Below, in pieces: positions 27,490 to 36,020 of a DNA stretch of 54,575 nt. The position numbers and the translations under genes are program-made. Below the pieces are notes generated by a model. That model was given only the letters and a program-made list of their open reading frames with translations. It was not told the origin of the DNA and searched no databases. The number at the start of each line of letters is the position of its first letter. Position 1 is the stretch's first letter. Source of the stretch: Allosediminivita pacifica (lineage in GTDB: Bacteria > Pseudomonadota > Alphaproteobacteria > Rhodobacterales > Rhodobacteraceae); assembly GCF_003054175.1 (NCBI RefSeq), contig NZ_QBKN01000030.1, positions 1-54,575 of the forward strand. Reading direction: 5' to 3'.

Positions 27490-28158
27490 TCAGTCCGTCG
27501 TTTTAGCTCCGGCGTCGTCCTTCAGCGCCTGAAAACGCGCGCGGACCTTTTCTACGGCGTCGCAATCGCAATCGAGAAAGCCATGTACCGGGCAGGTCAG
27601 GCACATCTGTTCCAACCTTGTCTTCAATGCCTGCCGGCCCCGGTGAAGACGGACCGTGAGGTTGTGCAAGGTGATGCCGAGGTCTTTGGCGACAGCCTCG
27701 CGCGGCTGCTCCTGAAGATCGACGCGCCAGATTACTTCGGCGTATTCCGGCTTCAGGGTCGGCAACAGCTTGTATAGGCAATTGCATATCGTCTCGTCGA
27801 GTTCTTCGTCGAACCCGTCTTGGAAGCTGTCCAGGTCGGTTGGGGCCATCACCACCTCCCTCTGACGCTGCCGCGCAACCTTGCGACCGTAATCCGCAAT
27901 CGACGACGCCAGGATCTGACTGAGCCAGCCGCGAACGGCGCGCACATCGCGTAGTTGCTCCGAGCGGTCTATGGCCCGCAGCATGAACGTTTGCAGGACA
28001 TCCTCGGCGGCGTCCGCATCGCCCAGCCGTCGAAGCAGGAAACGCAGGATATGCTGACGGCCTTCCACCAGCGCACGACGCACAGCGGCATCCGCGACCT
28101 TGGCGGCTGTATCGCGCAGATATTCTACGGAAGAGCGGTGTTTGCGGTCCTCATTCAT
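27490..28158 (-). CDS. ECF sigma factor 2, Cys-rich (CorE-like)
   Basis: A 222-residue ECF sigma factor with region 2 (DADAAEDVLQTFMLRA, VRGWLSQILAS) and region 4 (DLGITLHNLTVRLHRGRQALK). It has CNC in the linker (C135, C137) and C196, C199, C207, C209 near the C-terminus, the CorE-like pattern, but is clearly divergent from sigma factors 1 and 3. ATG 28158 with AGAGG upstream is preferred over the 28191 start. It is preceded by its own ECF-type promoter (28177-28204), so autoregulation is likely. No anti-sigma gene adjoins it. Confidence 0.85.
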   Translation of the reverse strand: MNEDRKHRSSVEYLRDTAAKVADAAVRRALVEGRQHILRFLLRRLGDADAAEDVLQTFMLRAIDRSEQLRDVRAVRGWLSQILASSIADYGRKVARQRQREVVMAPTDLDSFQDGFDEELDETICNCLYKLLPTLKPEYAEVIWRVDLQEQPREAVAKDLGITLHNLTVRLHRGRQALKTRLEQMCLTCPVHGFLDCDCDAVEKVRARFQALKDDAGAKTTD

Positions 28159-28176
28159 AATGCACCTCTGCAGAGT

Positions 28177-28204
28177 AAGACGCCGAAGCACCGGAAACGT
28201 TACA
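28177..28204 (-). promoter_or_regulatory. ECF-type promoter before ECF sigma 2
   Basis: Read on the minus strand: TGTAAC (28204-28199), 16-nt spacer, CGTCTT (28182-28177). The spacer resembles the 30180 site around the -10 (TTCGG versus TTCCGG before CGTCTT). It lies 18 nt from the sigma gene start codon, so the 5' leader would be very short. Confidence 0.7.
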
Positions 28205-28411
28205 GCGTCAGGGTGTTTCGCTTGCTTCGATTGTTTGCGGTTCTGTCATGGCTTGCGCCGGGTCTCGAAGGATCGGAGGCTCGGCCAGCGCCCTCTGGCC
28301 TTTCCGGTGTAGGATCTAGGCGGGCGCAACGTCTTTTTACTTCGCCCCTGAGTTGGCACATCGGAAATTTTCTGCAATTCCTGCCGCTTCTGATCCAGAT
28401 AAGGAAATTCG

Positions 28412-29293
28412 ATGTCGCCGACCGTCATATCCAAGATCGTTCTGGCCATGTTCCTGTGGGCGGCGTGCTTTCCGCTGATCACCGCGGGGCTGCAATACGC
28501 GCCGCATCTGACCTTTGCGACGATGCGGGCGGTTTTGGCAGGCGCGGCTCTGGTGGGGTTGGCCATGATCTTGCGTCGGCCATTTCCGCGCGGCGGGCGC
28601 ATCTGGGTGACACTGGCTGTCGTCGGCCTTGGGGCGACCAGCCTGGGGTTTGTGGGCATGTTTCATGCGGCCGAGTTTGTGTCTCCCGGCCTCGCCACCG
28701 TCATCGCCAACACGCAGCCCCTGCTTGCGGCGATGCTTGGCGTCGCGTGGCTTGGCGAGCACCTGCCGAGGATCGGCTGGATCGGCCTGTCGGTCGGCTT
28801 CGCGGGTGTCCTCGTGATCGCCCTGCCGCAACTGCTGGAGGGGGGGCAGGACGGCTCGGCCATCGGCTTTGCCTATATCGTTCTGGCGGCGGTCGGCGTG
28901 ACCATCAGCAACGTGGCGATCAAGTCCATCGCGGACAAGGTGGACGGGCTTTTCGGAATGGGGATGCAACTGCTCATCGGCAGCGTGCCATTGGCCATCG
29001 CGGCCTTCGCAATGGAAGATCCGACCGCGGTTCAATGGAACGCGGCCTTCACGTTATCCTTGCTGGGGTTGGCCCTTTTCGGCTCGGCGCTGGTGTATTG
29101 GGTCTGGTTCTCGGTCTTGGAGGAGGTCGAGCTGAACCGGGCGATCGTGTTCAGCTTTCTGGTCCCGATCTTCGGTCTTACGATTGGCGCACTGTTCTTC
29201 GGGGAACGTCTGTCCGGCATTCAGTTTTCCGGTATTGCGCTGGTCATTTTGGGGATCGTGTTCGTCAATCTCAAGGGCAGACCACAAGGGTAG
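28412..29293 (+). CDS. EamA/DMT-family transporter
   Basis: A 293-residue, ten-helix protein of the EamA family, with paired repeats (MFLWAACFPLITAGL in the first half; FSFLVPIFGLTIGALFFGE in the second). The substrate is unknown. It is divergent from ECF sigma 2, with 253 nt between them holding the sigma promoter on the minus strand; no clear promoter is seen for this gene. RBS GATAAGGAA lies just upstream of ATG. Confidence 0.85.
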   Translation: MSPTVISKIVLAMFLWAACFPLITAGLQYAPHLTFATMRAVLAGAALVGLAMILRRPFPRGGRIWVTLAVVGLGATSLGFVGMFHAAEFVSPGLATVIANTQPLLAAMLGVAWLGEHLPRIGWIGLSVGFAGVLVIALPQLLEGGQDGSAIGFAYIVLAAVGVTISNVAIKSIADKVDGLFGMGMQLLIGSVPLAIAAFAMEDPTAVQWNAAFTLSLLGLALFGSALVYWVWFSVLEEVELNRAIVFSFLVPIFGLTIGALFFGERLSGIQFSGIALVILGIVFVNLKGRPQG

Positions 29294-29434
29294 TCGTACC
29301 GCGCCGAAGGGAAACCTGACGCCGGCAGGATGCAGTGCGACATCCTGGCCATCCCGTCACCGCCGAAAGCCACCTTGCCGCAGGCGGACAGAAACCCCAT
29401 GTCTTTCAGAGCGGCGCGACGGGCTGCAACGCAT

Positions 29435-29448
29435 TTGATCCATGTCAA
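29435..29448 (+). promoter_or_regulatory. FNR/FixK-like box
   Basis: TTGAT-CCAT-GTCAA matches the two-fold consensus of FNR/FixK/DNR-family regulators with one half-site variant. It lies in the 241-nt gap before ECF sigma 3, about 87 nt from its start codon, a suitable position for activation. It suggests an oxygen- or NO-linked input to the sigma factor and the downstream genes. Confidence 0.5.
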
Positions 29449-29534
29449 CGCCCGCCCGCATTGAAACTGCAAGATGCAACAGTCAGACCATCGTTGCATG
29501 ACAGCGCAAGATACGCGGAAAGGGCAGGGACATC

Positions 29535-30161
29535 ATGGCATCGCAAGACAGTCGCAAGCGGGAGGTGCCCGACACTTCGCCGGAACGCGCGCTGTTGGAC
29601 GGGCGCGGCGCGTTCATGGGGTTCCTGGTCAAACGGCTCGGCAACCGCGCGGATGCCGAGGATGTGTTGCAAGAGTTCTGCATCCGGGTGCTGACCCGCA
29701 AGGATCAGCTCCGCGATGTCGACCGGATGGATGCGTGGCTCTACACGATACTGCGCTCCACCCTGAACGACCACTACCGCAAGGGAACCCGGCGCAACCG
29801 TCTGGCGGCAGCGGCGGCGCGCGAACCCGAAGACTGGATCGCCGATGCGCCCAGCCAGATGGCGCGGTTATGCACCTGCCATGAGGGGCTGATTTCCGAA
29901 CTGCGCCCGGTGGAGTCCGAACTGATCCGGCGCATAGATTTCGGCGAGGAGGATCGAGAGACCGCGGCGGCCGATCTCGGATTAACGCGCAACGCCCTCG
30001 GTGTCCGGCTTCACAGGGCGCGCACTGCCCTGCGCGAGGCGCTGACGGCGCATTGCGGCTCATGCTGCCGGGAGGACCGCGAGGATTGCTCCTGCCCGCC
30101 CGAAGGCTGCGCCAGCGTCGAACACGAAACCGATTGCGAAGACGTGGGACAGGCACACTGA
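29535..30161 (+). CDS. ECF sigma factor 3, Cys-rich (CorE-like)
   Basis: A 208-residue ECF sigma factor, closely similar to ECF sigma 1 through regions 2 and 4 (LLDGRGAF, NRADAEDVLQEFCIRVLTRKDQLRDV, RRIDFGEEDR are shared). It has CTC in the linker (C113, C115) and a longer Cys-rich tail (C174, C177, C178, C185, C187, C192, C201). The extra Cys could change metal preference relative to sigma 1. An FNR-like box lies upstream. The next ECF-type promoter begins 19 nt after its stop. Confidence 0.86.
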   Translation: MASQDSRKREVPDTSPERALLDGRGAFMGFLVKRLGNRADAEDVLQEFCIRVLTRKDQLRDVDRMDAWLYTILRSTLNDHYRKGTRRNRLAAAAAREPEDWIADAPSQMARLCTCHEGLISELRPVESELIRRIDFGEEDRETAAADLGLTRNALGVRLHRARTALREALTAHCGSCCREDREDCSCPPEGCASVEHETDCEDVGQAH

Positions 30162-30179
30162 TCGCCCTGCCGGCGGATC

Positions 30180-30207
30180 TGTAACGATTTCCATCTTCCG
30201 GCGTCTT
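30180..30207 (+). promoter_or_regulatory. ECF-type promoter before small Cys protein/DUF3141 genes
   Basis: TGTAAC at 30180-30185, 16-nt spacer, CGTCTT at 30202-30207. It is placed between ECF sigma 3 and the gene at 30254, with 46 nt from the -10 to the start codon. Strong match to the site before ECF sigma 2. Confidence 0.72.
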
Positions 30208-30253
30208 CTTCTGTGACCAAGCCCGAAGGCTCAACCACAGGAGTCGCCTAGCC

Positions 30254-30586
30254 ATGCCACGCAAGAAGATGGATCGGAAATCAGGGGAAACCCGTCACCC
30301 ATCATCCGACGACGATGATCTTCGCATCTTGTTCTCGCGGATGACCTGTGCCTGTGCCGAGACCTGCGGGCACGCGAACGCCCCGATGGCGCGGGCGTTG
30401 TTCAACCGGGTCGAAATGATGAACCAGCCTCCGCCACTCGCGGCGCGCGCATTGGGCATCGAGCCCGGCGATGCGTCCTATCTGCTGACCGGTCTGCGCG
30501 AGGATGTCGCAGAAGATCTCGTGCTTGTGATGCTCGCTGGAAGACCTTCCGGCACAGACCCCCAGCCAAAAGGAAACCGAACATGA
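30254..30586 (+). CDS. small Cys-motif protein, unrecognised
   Basis: A 110-residue soluble protein. A basic and acidic N-terminus is followed by CACAETCGH (C32, C34, C38, H40), which resembles the CxC linker of the neighbouring ECF sigma factors. The C-terminal half (LAARALGIEPGDASYLLTGL) could be a helix-turn-helix like sigma region 4. It could be a metal-binding DNA-binding protein, but I cannot assign a family. AGGAG lies 10 nt upstream of ATG. It overlaps DUF3141 by 4 nt (ATGA) and is first after an ECF-type promoter. Confidence 0.65.
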   Translation: MPRKKMDRKSGETRHPSSDDDDLRILFSRMTCACAETCGHANAPMARALFNRVEMMNQPPPLAARALGIEPGDASYLLTGLREDVAEDLVLVMLAGRPSGTDPQPKGNRT

Positions 30587-32349
30587 ACAAGAGCCTGCGC
30601 CCTACGGTGGAGACGCCCGAACACGCCCCTGCACCCGTCGCTGGCGGTGCGGGCACGGGCGCGCAGACACCCTATGCCCAGGACGCCTTGGAACGCTGGG
30701 TGCTGTTCCTCGATACGCTGCGCGAACGCGCCGACAACATGATCGCGCATGAGCGGCAGGGCATGCCGCCGCTGCTGGACTTCGACTACGAACTTCTGCT
30801 CGATGCGCGCAATTTCGACCGGCCAGCCAACTACGCGCTGCTCAGGATCACGCGGGTCGGCGACGATTGCTGGGACGATTGCGTTGACGAGGCGAAGCCG
30901 CCGGTGATCATCATTGATCCGCGCGCCGGGCACGGGCCGGGCATCGGCGGGTTCAAGCGCGACAGCGAGGTCGGGATGGCGATGCACGAGGGCCATCCGG
31001 TCTATTTCGTGATCTTCTTTCCAGAGCCCATGCCGGGTCAGACGCTGGCCGACGTTCACTATGCACTGCGCGATTTCGTCTCGGAGGTCGCGCGCCGTCA
31101 CTCGGATACAGCTCCCGTGCTTTACGGCAATTGCCAGGCCGGTTGGGCGGCCACGCTGCTGGCGGCGGATTGCGAGGGTCTGACCGGGCCCGTGGTGCTG
31201 AACGGCTCGCCGCTCAGCTATTGGTCGGGCGAGGCGGCAAGCAGCCCGATGCGGATGATGGGCGCGCTGACGGGCGGGGCATGGGCCGCGCACATGATCT
31301 CCGATCTGGGCGACGGTCGTTTCGACGGGGCATGGCTGGCGCAAAACTTCGAAAACCTGCAACCCGAGAAAGCCATCTGGGACAAATACGCGACCCTCTT
31401 TGCCCGAGCCGACACCGAGCGTGAGAGGTTCCTCGAATTCGAGCGCTGGTGGAATGGCTACTATACGCTCAGCCGCGAGGAAATCCTCGGCATCACGCAG
31501 AACCTGTTCATCGGCAACCGGCTGGAGCAGGGCGAGATGCAACTGGACGCGCATTGCACCGTTGACCTCAAGCGGATCAGCAATCCGCTGATCATCTTTG
31601 CCTCGGAGGGCGACAACATCACCCCGCCCGAACAGGCAATGGGGTGGATCGCCAAGCTCTATCCCGACACCGATGCGCTCAAGGCAGCCGGGCAGCGCAT
31701 CGTCTACATGACGCACGGCCATGTCGGCCACCTTGGCATCTTTGTCTCGGGGTCCGTCGCTCGGATTCAGCATCGGGCGATCCTGGAAAGCCTGGACGAG
31801 GTCGACGCGCTGGCACCGGGGCTTTACGAGATGGTGATCGACAATCCGTCGGGCGACCCGGACTGCGAGAGCGGCGATTTTGCGGTGCGGTTCGAGCCGC
31901 GCGAGGTCGAAGATCTGGGCATTGCGTCGGACGATGCGGCCTTGGAACAGGTGGCGCAGATATCGCGGATCAACGAGGCGGCCTATTCGACTTTCGTGAG
32001 CCCGTGGCTGCGGGCCGCGACCAGCCCGGCCAGCGCCGAGGCGCTGCGCGCCCTGCATCCCATGCGGTGGACCAGGACGATGTTTTCCGGACGGGTGAAC
32101 CCATGGATGGCGCTGGTCAAATCCACCGCCGAGACGCTGCGCGAGACGCGCGACCCTTTGCCGGGAAACCACCCCGCGATTGTAACCGAACGCGCGCTGT
32201 CGGCGCGCACCGGCGAGGTTCTGGGCGCATGGCGCAAGGGGCGCGATGCATGGATCACCCATGTCTTCGGCGTGATGTTCGGCACTTTCCCCATCATCAC
32301 CTCACCTGCACGGGCGAACCATCCGGACGCCGCATCAAACAAGGAGTGA
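30583..32349 (+). CDS. DUF3141 (PHA-synthase-like alpha/beta hydrolase) protein
   Basis: A 588-residue protein of the DUF3141 family, related to poly(3-hydroxyalkanoate) synthases. It has PVYFVIFFPEPMPGQTL and the elbow YGNCQAGW, where Cys occupies the nucleophile position as in PhaC GxCxG, and a later THGHVGHLG that may supply the His. The substrate is not established. In many proteobacteria DUF3141 genes sit with fabI-, phosphorylase- and CBS-type genes expressed under low oxygen, as here. It is coupled to the small Cys protein gene upstream. Confidence 0.85.
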   Translation: MNKSLRPTVETPEHAPAPVAGGAGTGAQTPYAQDALERWVLFLDTLRERADNMIAHERQGMPPLLDFDYELLLDARNFDRPANYALLRITRVGDDCWDDCVDEAKPPVIIIDPRAGHGPGIGGFKRDSEVGMAMHEGHPVYFVIFFPEPMPGQTLADVHYALRDFVSEVARRHSDTAPVLYGNCQAGWAATLLAADCEGLTGPVVLNGSPLSYWSGEAASSPMRMMGALTGGAWAAHMISDLGDGRFDGAWLAQNFENLQPEKAIWDKYATLFARADTERERFLEFERWWNGYYTLSREEILGITQNLFIGNRLEQGEMQLDAHCTVDLKRISNPLIIFASEGDNITPPEQAMGWIAKLYPDTDALKAAGQRIVYMTHGHVGHLGIFVSGSVARIQHRAILESLDEVDALAPGLYEMVIDNPSGDPDCESGDFAVRFEPREVEDLGIASDDAALEQVAQISRINEAAYSTFVSPWLRAATSPASAEALRALHPMRWTRTMFSGRVNPWMALVKSTAETLRETRDPLPGNHPAIVTERALSARTGEVLGAWRKGRDAWITHVFGVMFGTFPIITSPARANHPDAASNKE

Positions 32350-32355
32350 CCGAAT

Positions 32356-32535
32356 ATGGAATGGCTTTCTGAGAACTGGGTCTTGGTTCTCCTCTTCGGC
32401 GGAATGGCCGCGATGCACCTTTTCGGGCTCGGTCATGGCGGACACAAAGATGGCAAGACGAGCAGAAGTCATAGTGCGTATGAGAAGAAGACGGCCGCGT
32501 CTTCCGATACCAAGGCAGCATCCGAAGATGCCTGA
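32356..32535 (+). CDS. 59-residue DUF2933-like membrane peptide
   Basis: ATG 32356 follows AAGGAG (32341-32346) closely and opens a 59-codon frame: one hydrophobic helix (residues 6-25), a His/Gly-rich turn (HLFGLGHGGHK) and a polar, Lys/Ser-rich tail. The helix plus His/Gly motif recalls the C-terminus of the DUF2933 protein at 44793. It overlaps the FabI-like gene start by 8 nt. Its placement, RBS and composition support it being real; the function is unknown. Confidence 0.6.
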   Translation: MEWLSENWVLVLLFGGMAAMHLFGLGHGGHKDGKTSRSHSAYEKKTAASSDTKAASEDA

Positions 32536-33370
32536 CTTCGACGACTGCTGCGATCCTGCGGAACTGCTTGATCTGTCCGGCCGGAAGGGCCTGGTCGTCG
32601 GCATCGCGAATGATCGCAGCCTTGCCTGGCCCGCCGCCCTGCATTTCCGTCAAGCGGGTGCTGAACTTGCCGTCACCTATGTCGATGAGCGCACCAAACC
32701 TTATGTGGCGCCATTGGCGGCACGGCTCGAAGCGCCGATCCTGCTGCCCTGCGATGTGAACGCACCGCATGAACTCGACGGTGTTTTTGATGCCATCACC
32801 GAACGCTGGGGAAAGCTGGACTTTATCCTTCATGCCGTGGGCAGCGTGCCGCCCGGCGACCTTCATGGCCGCCTGACCGACTGTTCGGCTGAAGGATTCA
32901 CCGAAGCGATGGATGTTTCGGTCCATTCGCTGATCCGAATGGCCCGTCTGGCCGAACCCCTGATGAGAGGCGGCGGCAGTCTCATCACGCTGAGTTATCT
33001 CGGCGGGGAACGCGTCGTGGAGAGTTACAACGTGATGGGGCCGGTCAAGGCGGCTCTCGAAGCTACGGTGCGCTATCTGGCGCACGAACTCGGGCCATCG
33101 AACATCCGCGTCAACGCCATTTCGGCAGGGCCGGTGATGACCCGCGCGGCGTCGGGGTTGACCGGCTTTGCCGGGCTTCTGGACGCAACCGCGCGTGCCG
33201 CGCCCCTGCGGCGAAACATCGAGGCCGACGAGGTGGGCCGAGCCGCCCTGCTGTTCGCCAGCGACTATACCGGCGGCATCACGGGCGAGGTGCTGCATGT
33301 CGATGCGGGTGTTCACGTCGAAAGCCCTGTCGCCGCAGCGGAGATGAACTCTAAATCGGAGGAATCATGA
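32528..33370 (+). CDS. FabI-like enoyl-ACP reductase (SDR)
   Basis: A 280-residue divergent SDR of the FabI type: an atypical glycine loop [17 protein letters not shown], the [12 protein letters not shown] motif with Tyr-x6-Lys, and [15 protein letters not shown] near the C-terminus. FabI reduces trans-2-enoyl-ACP with NAD(P)H in fatty acid synthesis. This is likely a second, island-type copy found beside DUF3141 in other genomes. The start at 32528 overlaps the upstream small gene; the stop overlaps the Rieske start (ATGA). Confidence 0.85.
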   Translation: MPDFDDCCDPAELLDLSGRKGLVVGIANDRSLAWPAALHFRQAGAELAVTYVDERTKPYVAPLAARLEAPILLPCDVNAPHELDGVFDAITERWGKLDFILHAVGSVPPGDLHGRLTDCSAEGFTEAMDVSVHSLIRMARLAEPLMRGGGSLITLSYLGGERVVESYNVMGPVKAALEATVRYLAHELGPSNIRVNAISAGPVMTRAASGLTGFAGLLDATARAAPLRRNIEADEVGRAALLFASDYTGGITGEVLHVDAGVHVESPVAAAEMNSKSEES

Positions 33371-33969
33371 TGCGCCAGACCAATGACGAAACCAATCAAT
33401 TACCCGCAACAGAGCGCCGCGATTTCCTTTATTATGCAACGGCCTCTACCGGCGCGATTGCCGCAGGCGCGGCGGTTTGGCCGTTGATCAATTCGATGAA
33501 CCCCTCAGCGGATGTGACCGCGTCCGGCACGGTCAGGGTCGATCTTGCCGGTGTCGAACCGGGCCAACGCATTACGGTGAAGTGGCAGGGGCGCCCGGTC
33601 TTCGCCTGGCGCAGGTCTCCAGCGGCAATCGAGGCTGCACGTGCCGTCGATCTCGACGAGCTTCCCGATCCTGTTGATGAAACGGACGAGAATCCCAATC
33701 TAAGTGGCGAAGAGCCGGCACTGGATGAAAACCGCGCGGCGGGGGAGGATGGTGAATGGCTGATCGTCATCGGGGTCTGCACGCATCTGGGCTGTATTCC
33801 CCTGGGCCAGGATGGGTCGGCGGTGGGCGAATTCGGCGGGTGGTTCTGCCCGTGCCACGGGTCGCATTACGATACGTCGGGTCGGATACGGAAAGGGCCG
33901 GCACCGCGCAACCTCGACATCCCGCCCTACACGCTGGGCGAAGACCTGCAACTCGTCATCGGCACCTGA
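33367..33969 (+). CDS. stand-alone Rieske [2Fe-2S] protein (PetA-like)
   Basis: A 200-residue protein with a twin-arginine-type signal ([11 protein letters not shown]), a single membrane anchor helix and a Rieske domain with cluster ligands in CTHLGC and CPCHGSHYD, the PetA form with the disulfide Cys present. An acidic insertion (about residues 95-130) precedes the cluster fold, as in proteobacterial cytochrome bc1 Rieske proteins. No cytochrome b or c1 gene is near, so it either supplements the chromosomal bc1 complex or serves another partner. GGAGG is 4 nt before ATG 33367. Confidence 0.88.
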   Translation: MMRQTNDETNQLPATERRDFLYYATASTGAIAAGAAVWPLINSMNPSADVTASGTVRVDLAGVEPGQRITVKWQGRPVFAWRRSPAAIEAARAVDLDELPDPVDETDENPNLSGEEPALDENRAAGEDGEWLIVIGVCTHLGCIPLGQDGSAVGEFGGWFCPCHGSHYDTSGRIRKGPAPRNLDIPPYTLGEDLQLVIGT

Positions 33970-34008
33970 CCGAAGAATCGTCCAATAGTCCAAGAAGGAG
34001 ACCATGAC

Positions 34009-34704
34009 ATGCAAGCCAAGGATATCATGACAACATCCGTGATCTCGGTCCCGCTGGAGGGACAAGTCGAGGACGCGGTGCGCCTGATGCTGGACCACCA
34101 CATCAGCGCGCTGCCCGTCGTCGACGCAGAGGGCGGCCTCAAGGGACTTGTCAGCGAAGGCGATCTCATGCGGCGTGTCCGCGAAACCGACGGCCCACGC
34201 CGGTCCTGGTGGCTCGAAGTCCTGGGCGGATCGAGCGATTCCACCCGGGATTTCGTGAAACTCAAAAGCCACCACGTTGAGGATGTGATGACACGCGATG
34301 TCGTTTCCGTCGAGGAAGACACGACTGTCGCCGAGATCGCGCGCCTTCTGGAAAAGCACAGGATCAAGCGGGTGCCGGTGCTGCGATCCGGTCAAGTGGT
34401 CGGCATTGTCAGCCGGGCGAACCTGCTCCATGCCTTGTCGGCACTCAAGGAAGGGGTGCTGCCGGAGCCGTCGGAGGACGACCGCGTGCTTCGTGCGAAG
34501 ATCAAAGAGGCTCTGAAGGAAGTGCCCGGTGCAGCGGTCAACCTGATCAACTACACGGTGGAAAACGGCAATGTCTCCGTCTGGGGTGTCGCCGACAGCG
34601 ATTTCGAGGAGAATGCAATTCGCGTCGCCGTCGAAAGCGTGCCCGGCGTCGGGATGGTGGATGTCAACATGGGCAGACTGCCGGCTTGGGCTTACGGGAT
34701 CTGA
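34009..34704 (+). CDS. CBS-pair and BON domain protein
   Basis: A 231-residue soluble protein with two CBS motifs (about residues 7-60, DIMTTSVISV..., and 91-143, DVMTRDVVSV...) and a C-terminal BON domain (about 153-222, ending VPGVGMVDVNMG). CBS pairs bind adenosine nucleotides and act as energy sensors; BON domains bind lipids or membranes. Such proteins are common in low-oxygen stress islands. It follows the Rieske gene by 39 nt with AGAAGGAG upstream. Confidence 0.88.
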   Translation: MQAKDIMTTSVISVPLEGQVEDAVRLMLDHHISALPVVDAEGGLKGLVSEGDLMRRVRETDGPRRSWWLEVLGGSSDSTRDFVKLKSHHVEDVMTRDVVSVEEDTTVAEIARLLEKHRIKRVPVLRSGQVVGIVSRANLLHALSALKEGVLPEPSEDDRVLRAKIKEALKEVPGAAVNLINYTVENGNVSVWGVADSDFEENAIRVAVESVPGVGMVDVNMGRLPAWAYGI

Positions 34705-34764
34705 CTCACAGTGCGGACGTAAATCTTGCCTTTCAGGGCGTCGATCGCACCGAACAAGGTTGGT

Positions 34765-35925
34765 ATGATGGTGCTAGCACCAGGTTCCGCCGACTCTAAA
34801 GAAAAAGCGATTGAAATCGTCGGCGCCGGCCCGGCGGGGCTGGTCTGTGCAATCGTCTTGGCAAAGGCCAATCGTCGTGTCGTAGTGCGAGAATGGCACC
34901 AAGATGTTGGCCATCGGTTCCACGACGACTTTCAGGGTCTGGAAAACTGGAGCGCCACGCAGAACGTTCTGGACGAACTGGCCGATGCCGGTGTTGCCGC
35001 CGATTTCGATCATCGCAGTGTAACCGAAGGCATCGTCTTCGACAGCCATGCCAAGGCCCACCGGGTGCATGGATCGAAGCCCCTGTTCTATCTTTTGCGC
35101 CGAGGCACCGCGCCGGGAACGCTTGACCGGGCCTTGCTGGATCAGGCCCGCACGGCCGGGGCCGAGGTGCGGTTCAACGATCGCGTGAAAAGGACCACGA
35201 GCAGCATGATCCTGGCGGGCGGACCAAGGCGGGCCGATATCATCGCCGTGGGCTACGTCTTTGAGACCTCCATGGCCGATGGCGCGTGGCTGGCCTTCGG
35301 GACCGAGCTTGCCCCGAAGGGCTACGCCTATCTGCTCGTGCACCGGGGGCGCGGCACGGTGGCCAGTTGCATGTTCTCGGGCTTTCGCGATCAAGCGAAA
35401 TATCTCGGGGCAACCGTGGAATACTTCAAGCGTCACGCAGGCTTGGAAATGAATACGCCAAGAGGTTTCGGCGGTTTCGGGAATGTCCGATTGCCGCGCA
35501 CGGCGATGCAGGCCGGAAACCCGGTGATCGGCGAGCATGCGGGTTTTCAGGACGCGTTGGCAGGATTCGGGCTGCGCTATGCGATGCGATCCGGGCGTCT
35601 GGCGGCCCAAAGCCTGATCAGCGGCGCCGACTACACGAAAGCCTGGCGCGAAGCGCTGCAACCCGACCTGCGCGGTGGTGTCGTCAATCGGTACTTGTTC
35701 AACCAGACGGGCCCCCGCGGGATCGACTATCTGATCGGAAAGCTGGGATCGACCGACACGGGCGATGCTTTGGGTCAGGCCTATCGGCTGTCATTTCCCA
35801 AGCGCCTGCTGCTGCCGCTCGCCCGTTTTCACTATCGCAACCCTTTGCGGGACCGCAGTTGCAGCCACAACAACTGCGATTGTGTCTGGTGCCAGCACGG
35901 CACCCATGAAATAGCGAACACTTGA
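34765..35925 (+). CDS. FAD-dependent oxidoreductase with Cys-rich tail
   Basis: A 386-residue protein of the geranylgeranyl-reductase/halogenase-like flavoprotein group: FAD dinucleotide motif IVGAGPAGL near residue 20 and a second FAD motif around NPVIGEHAGFQDALAGFGLRYA split over residues 250-275. The last 25 residues contain C366, C371, C373 and C376 in a CSHNNCDCVWC arrangement, probably a metal or Fe-S site. I have not seen this tail as a family norm. ATG 34765 is preferred over TTG 34726. Substrate unknown. Confidence 0.72.
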   Translation: MMVLAPGSADSKEKAIEIVGAGPAGLVCAIVLAKANRRVVVREWHQDVGHRFHDDFQGLENWSATQNVLDELADAGVAADFDHRSVTEGIVFDSHAKAHRVHGSKPLFYLLRRGTAPGTLDRALLDQARTAGAEVRFNDRVKRTTSSMILAGGPRRADIIAVGYVFETSMADGAWLAFGTELAPKGYAYLLVHRGRGTVASCMFSGFRDQAKYLGATVEYFKRHAGLEMNTPRGFGGFGNVRLPRTAMQAGNPVIGEHAGFQDALAGFGLRYAMRSGRLAAQSLISGADYTKAWREALQPDLRGGVVNRYLFNQTGPRGIDYLIGKLGSTDTGDALGQAYRLSFPKRLLLPLARFHYRNPLRDRSCSHNNCDCVWCQHGTHEIANT

Positions 35926-36020
35926 AGGATGTGCGTCCTTGCGAATTCGCGTTGCAGGCATGGCGCCGGCGTCGTGACACCGATGTTGCGACCGAACCGG
36001 TGGGGCGGTAAGTCGCGATT

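Noticed and set aside
30478-32262. Long 594-codon minus-strand frame opposite DUF3141
   Set aside because: Composition is His/Arg/Gln-rich without motifs; the plus-strand DUF3141 protein is well supported.
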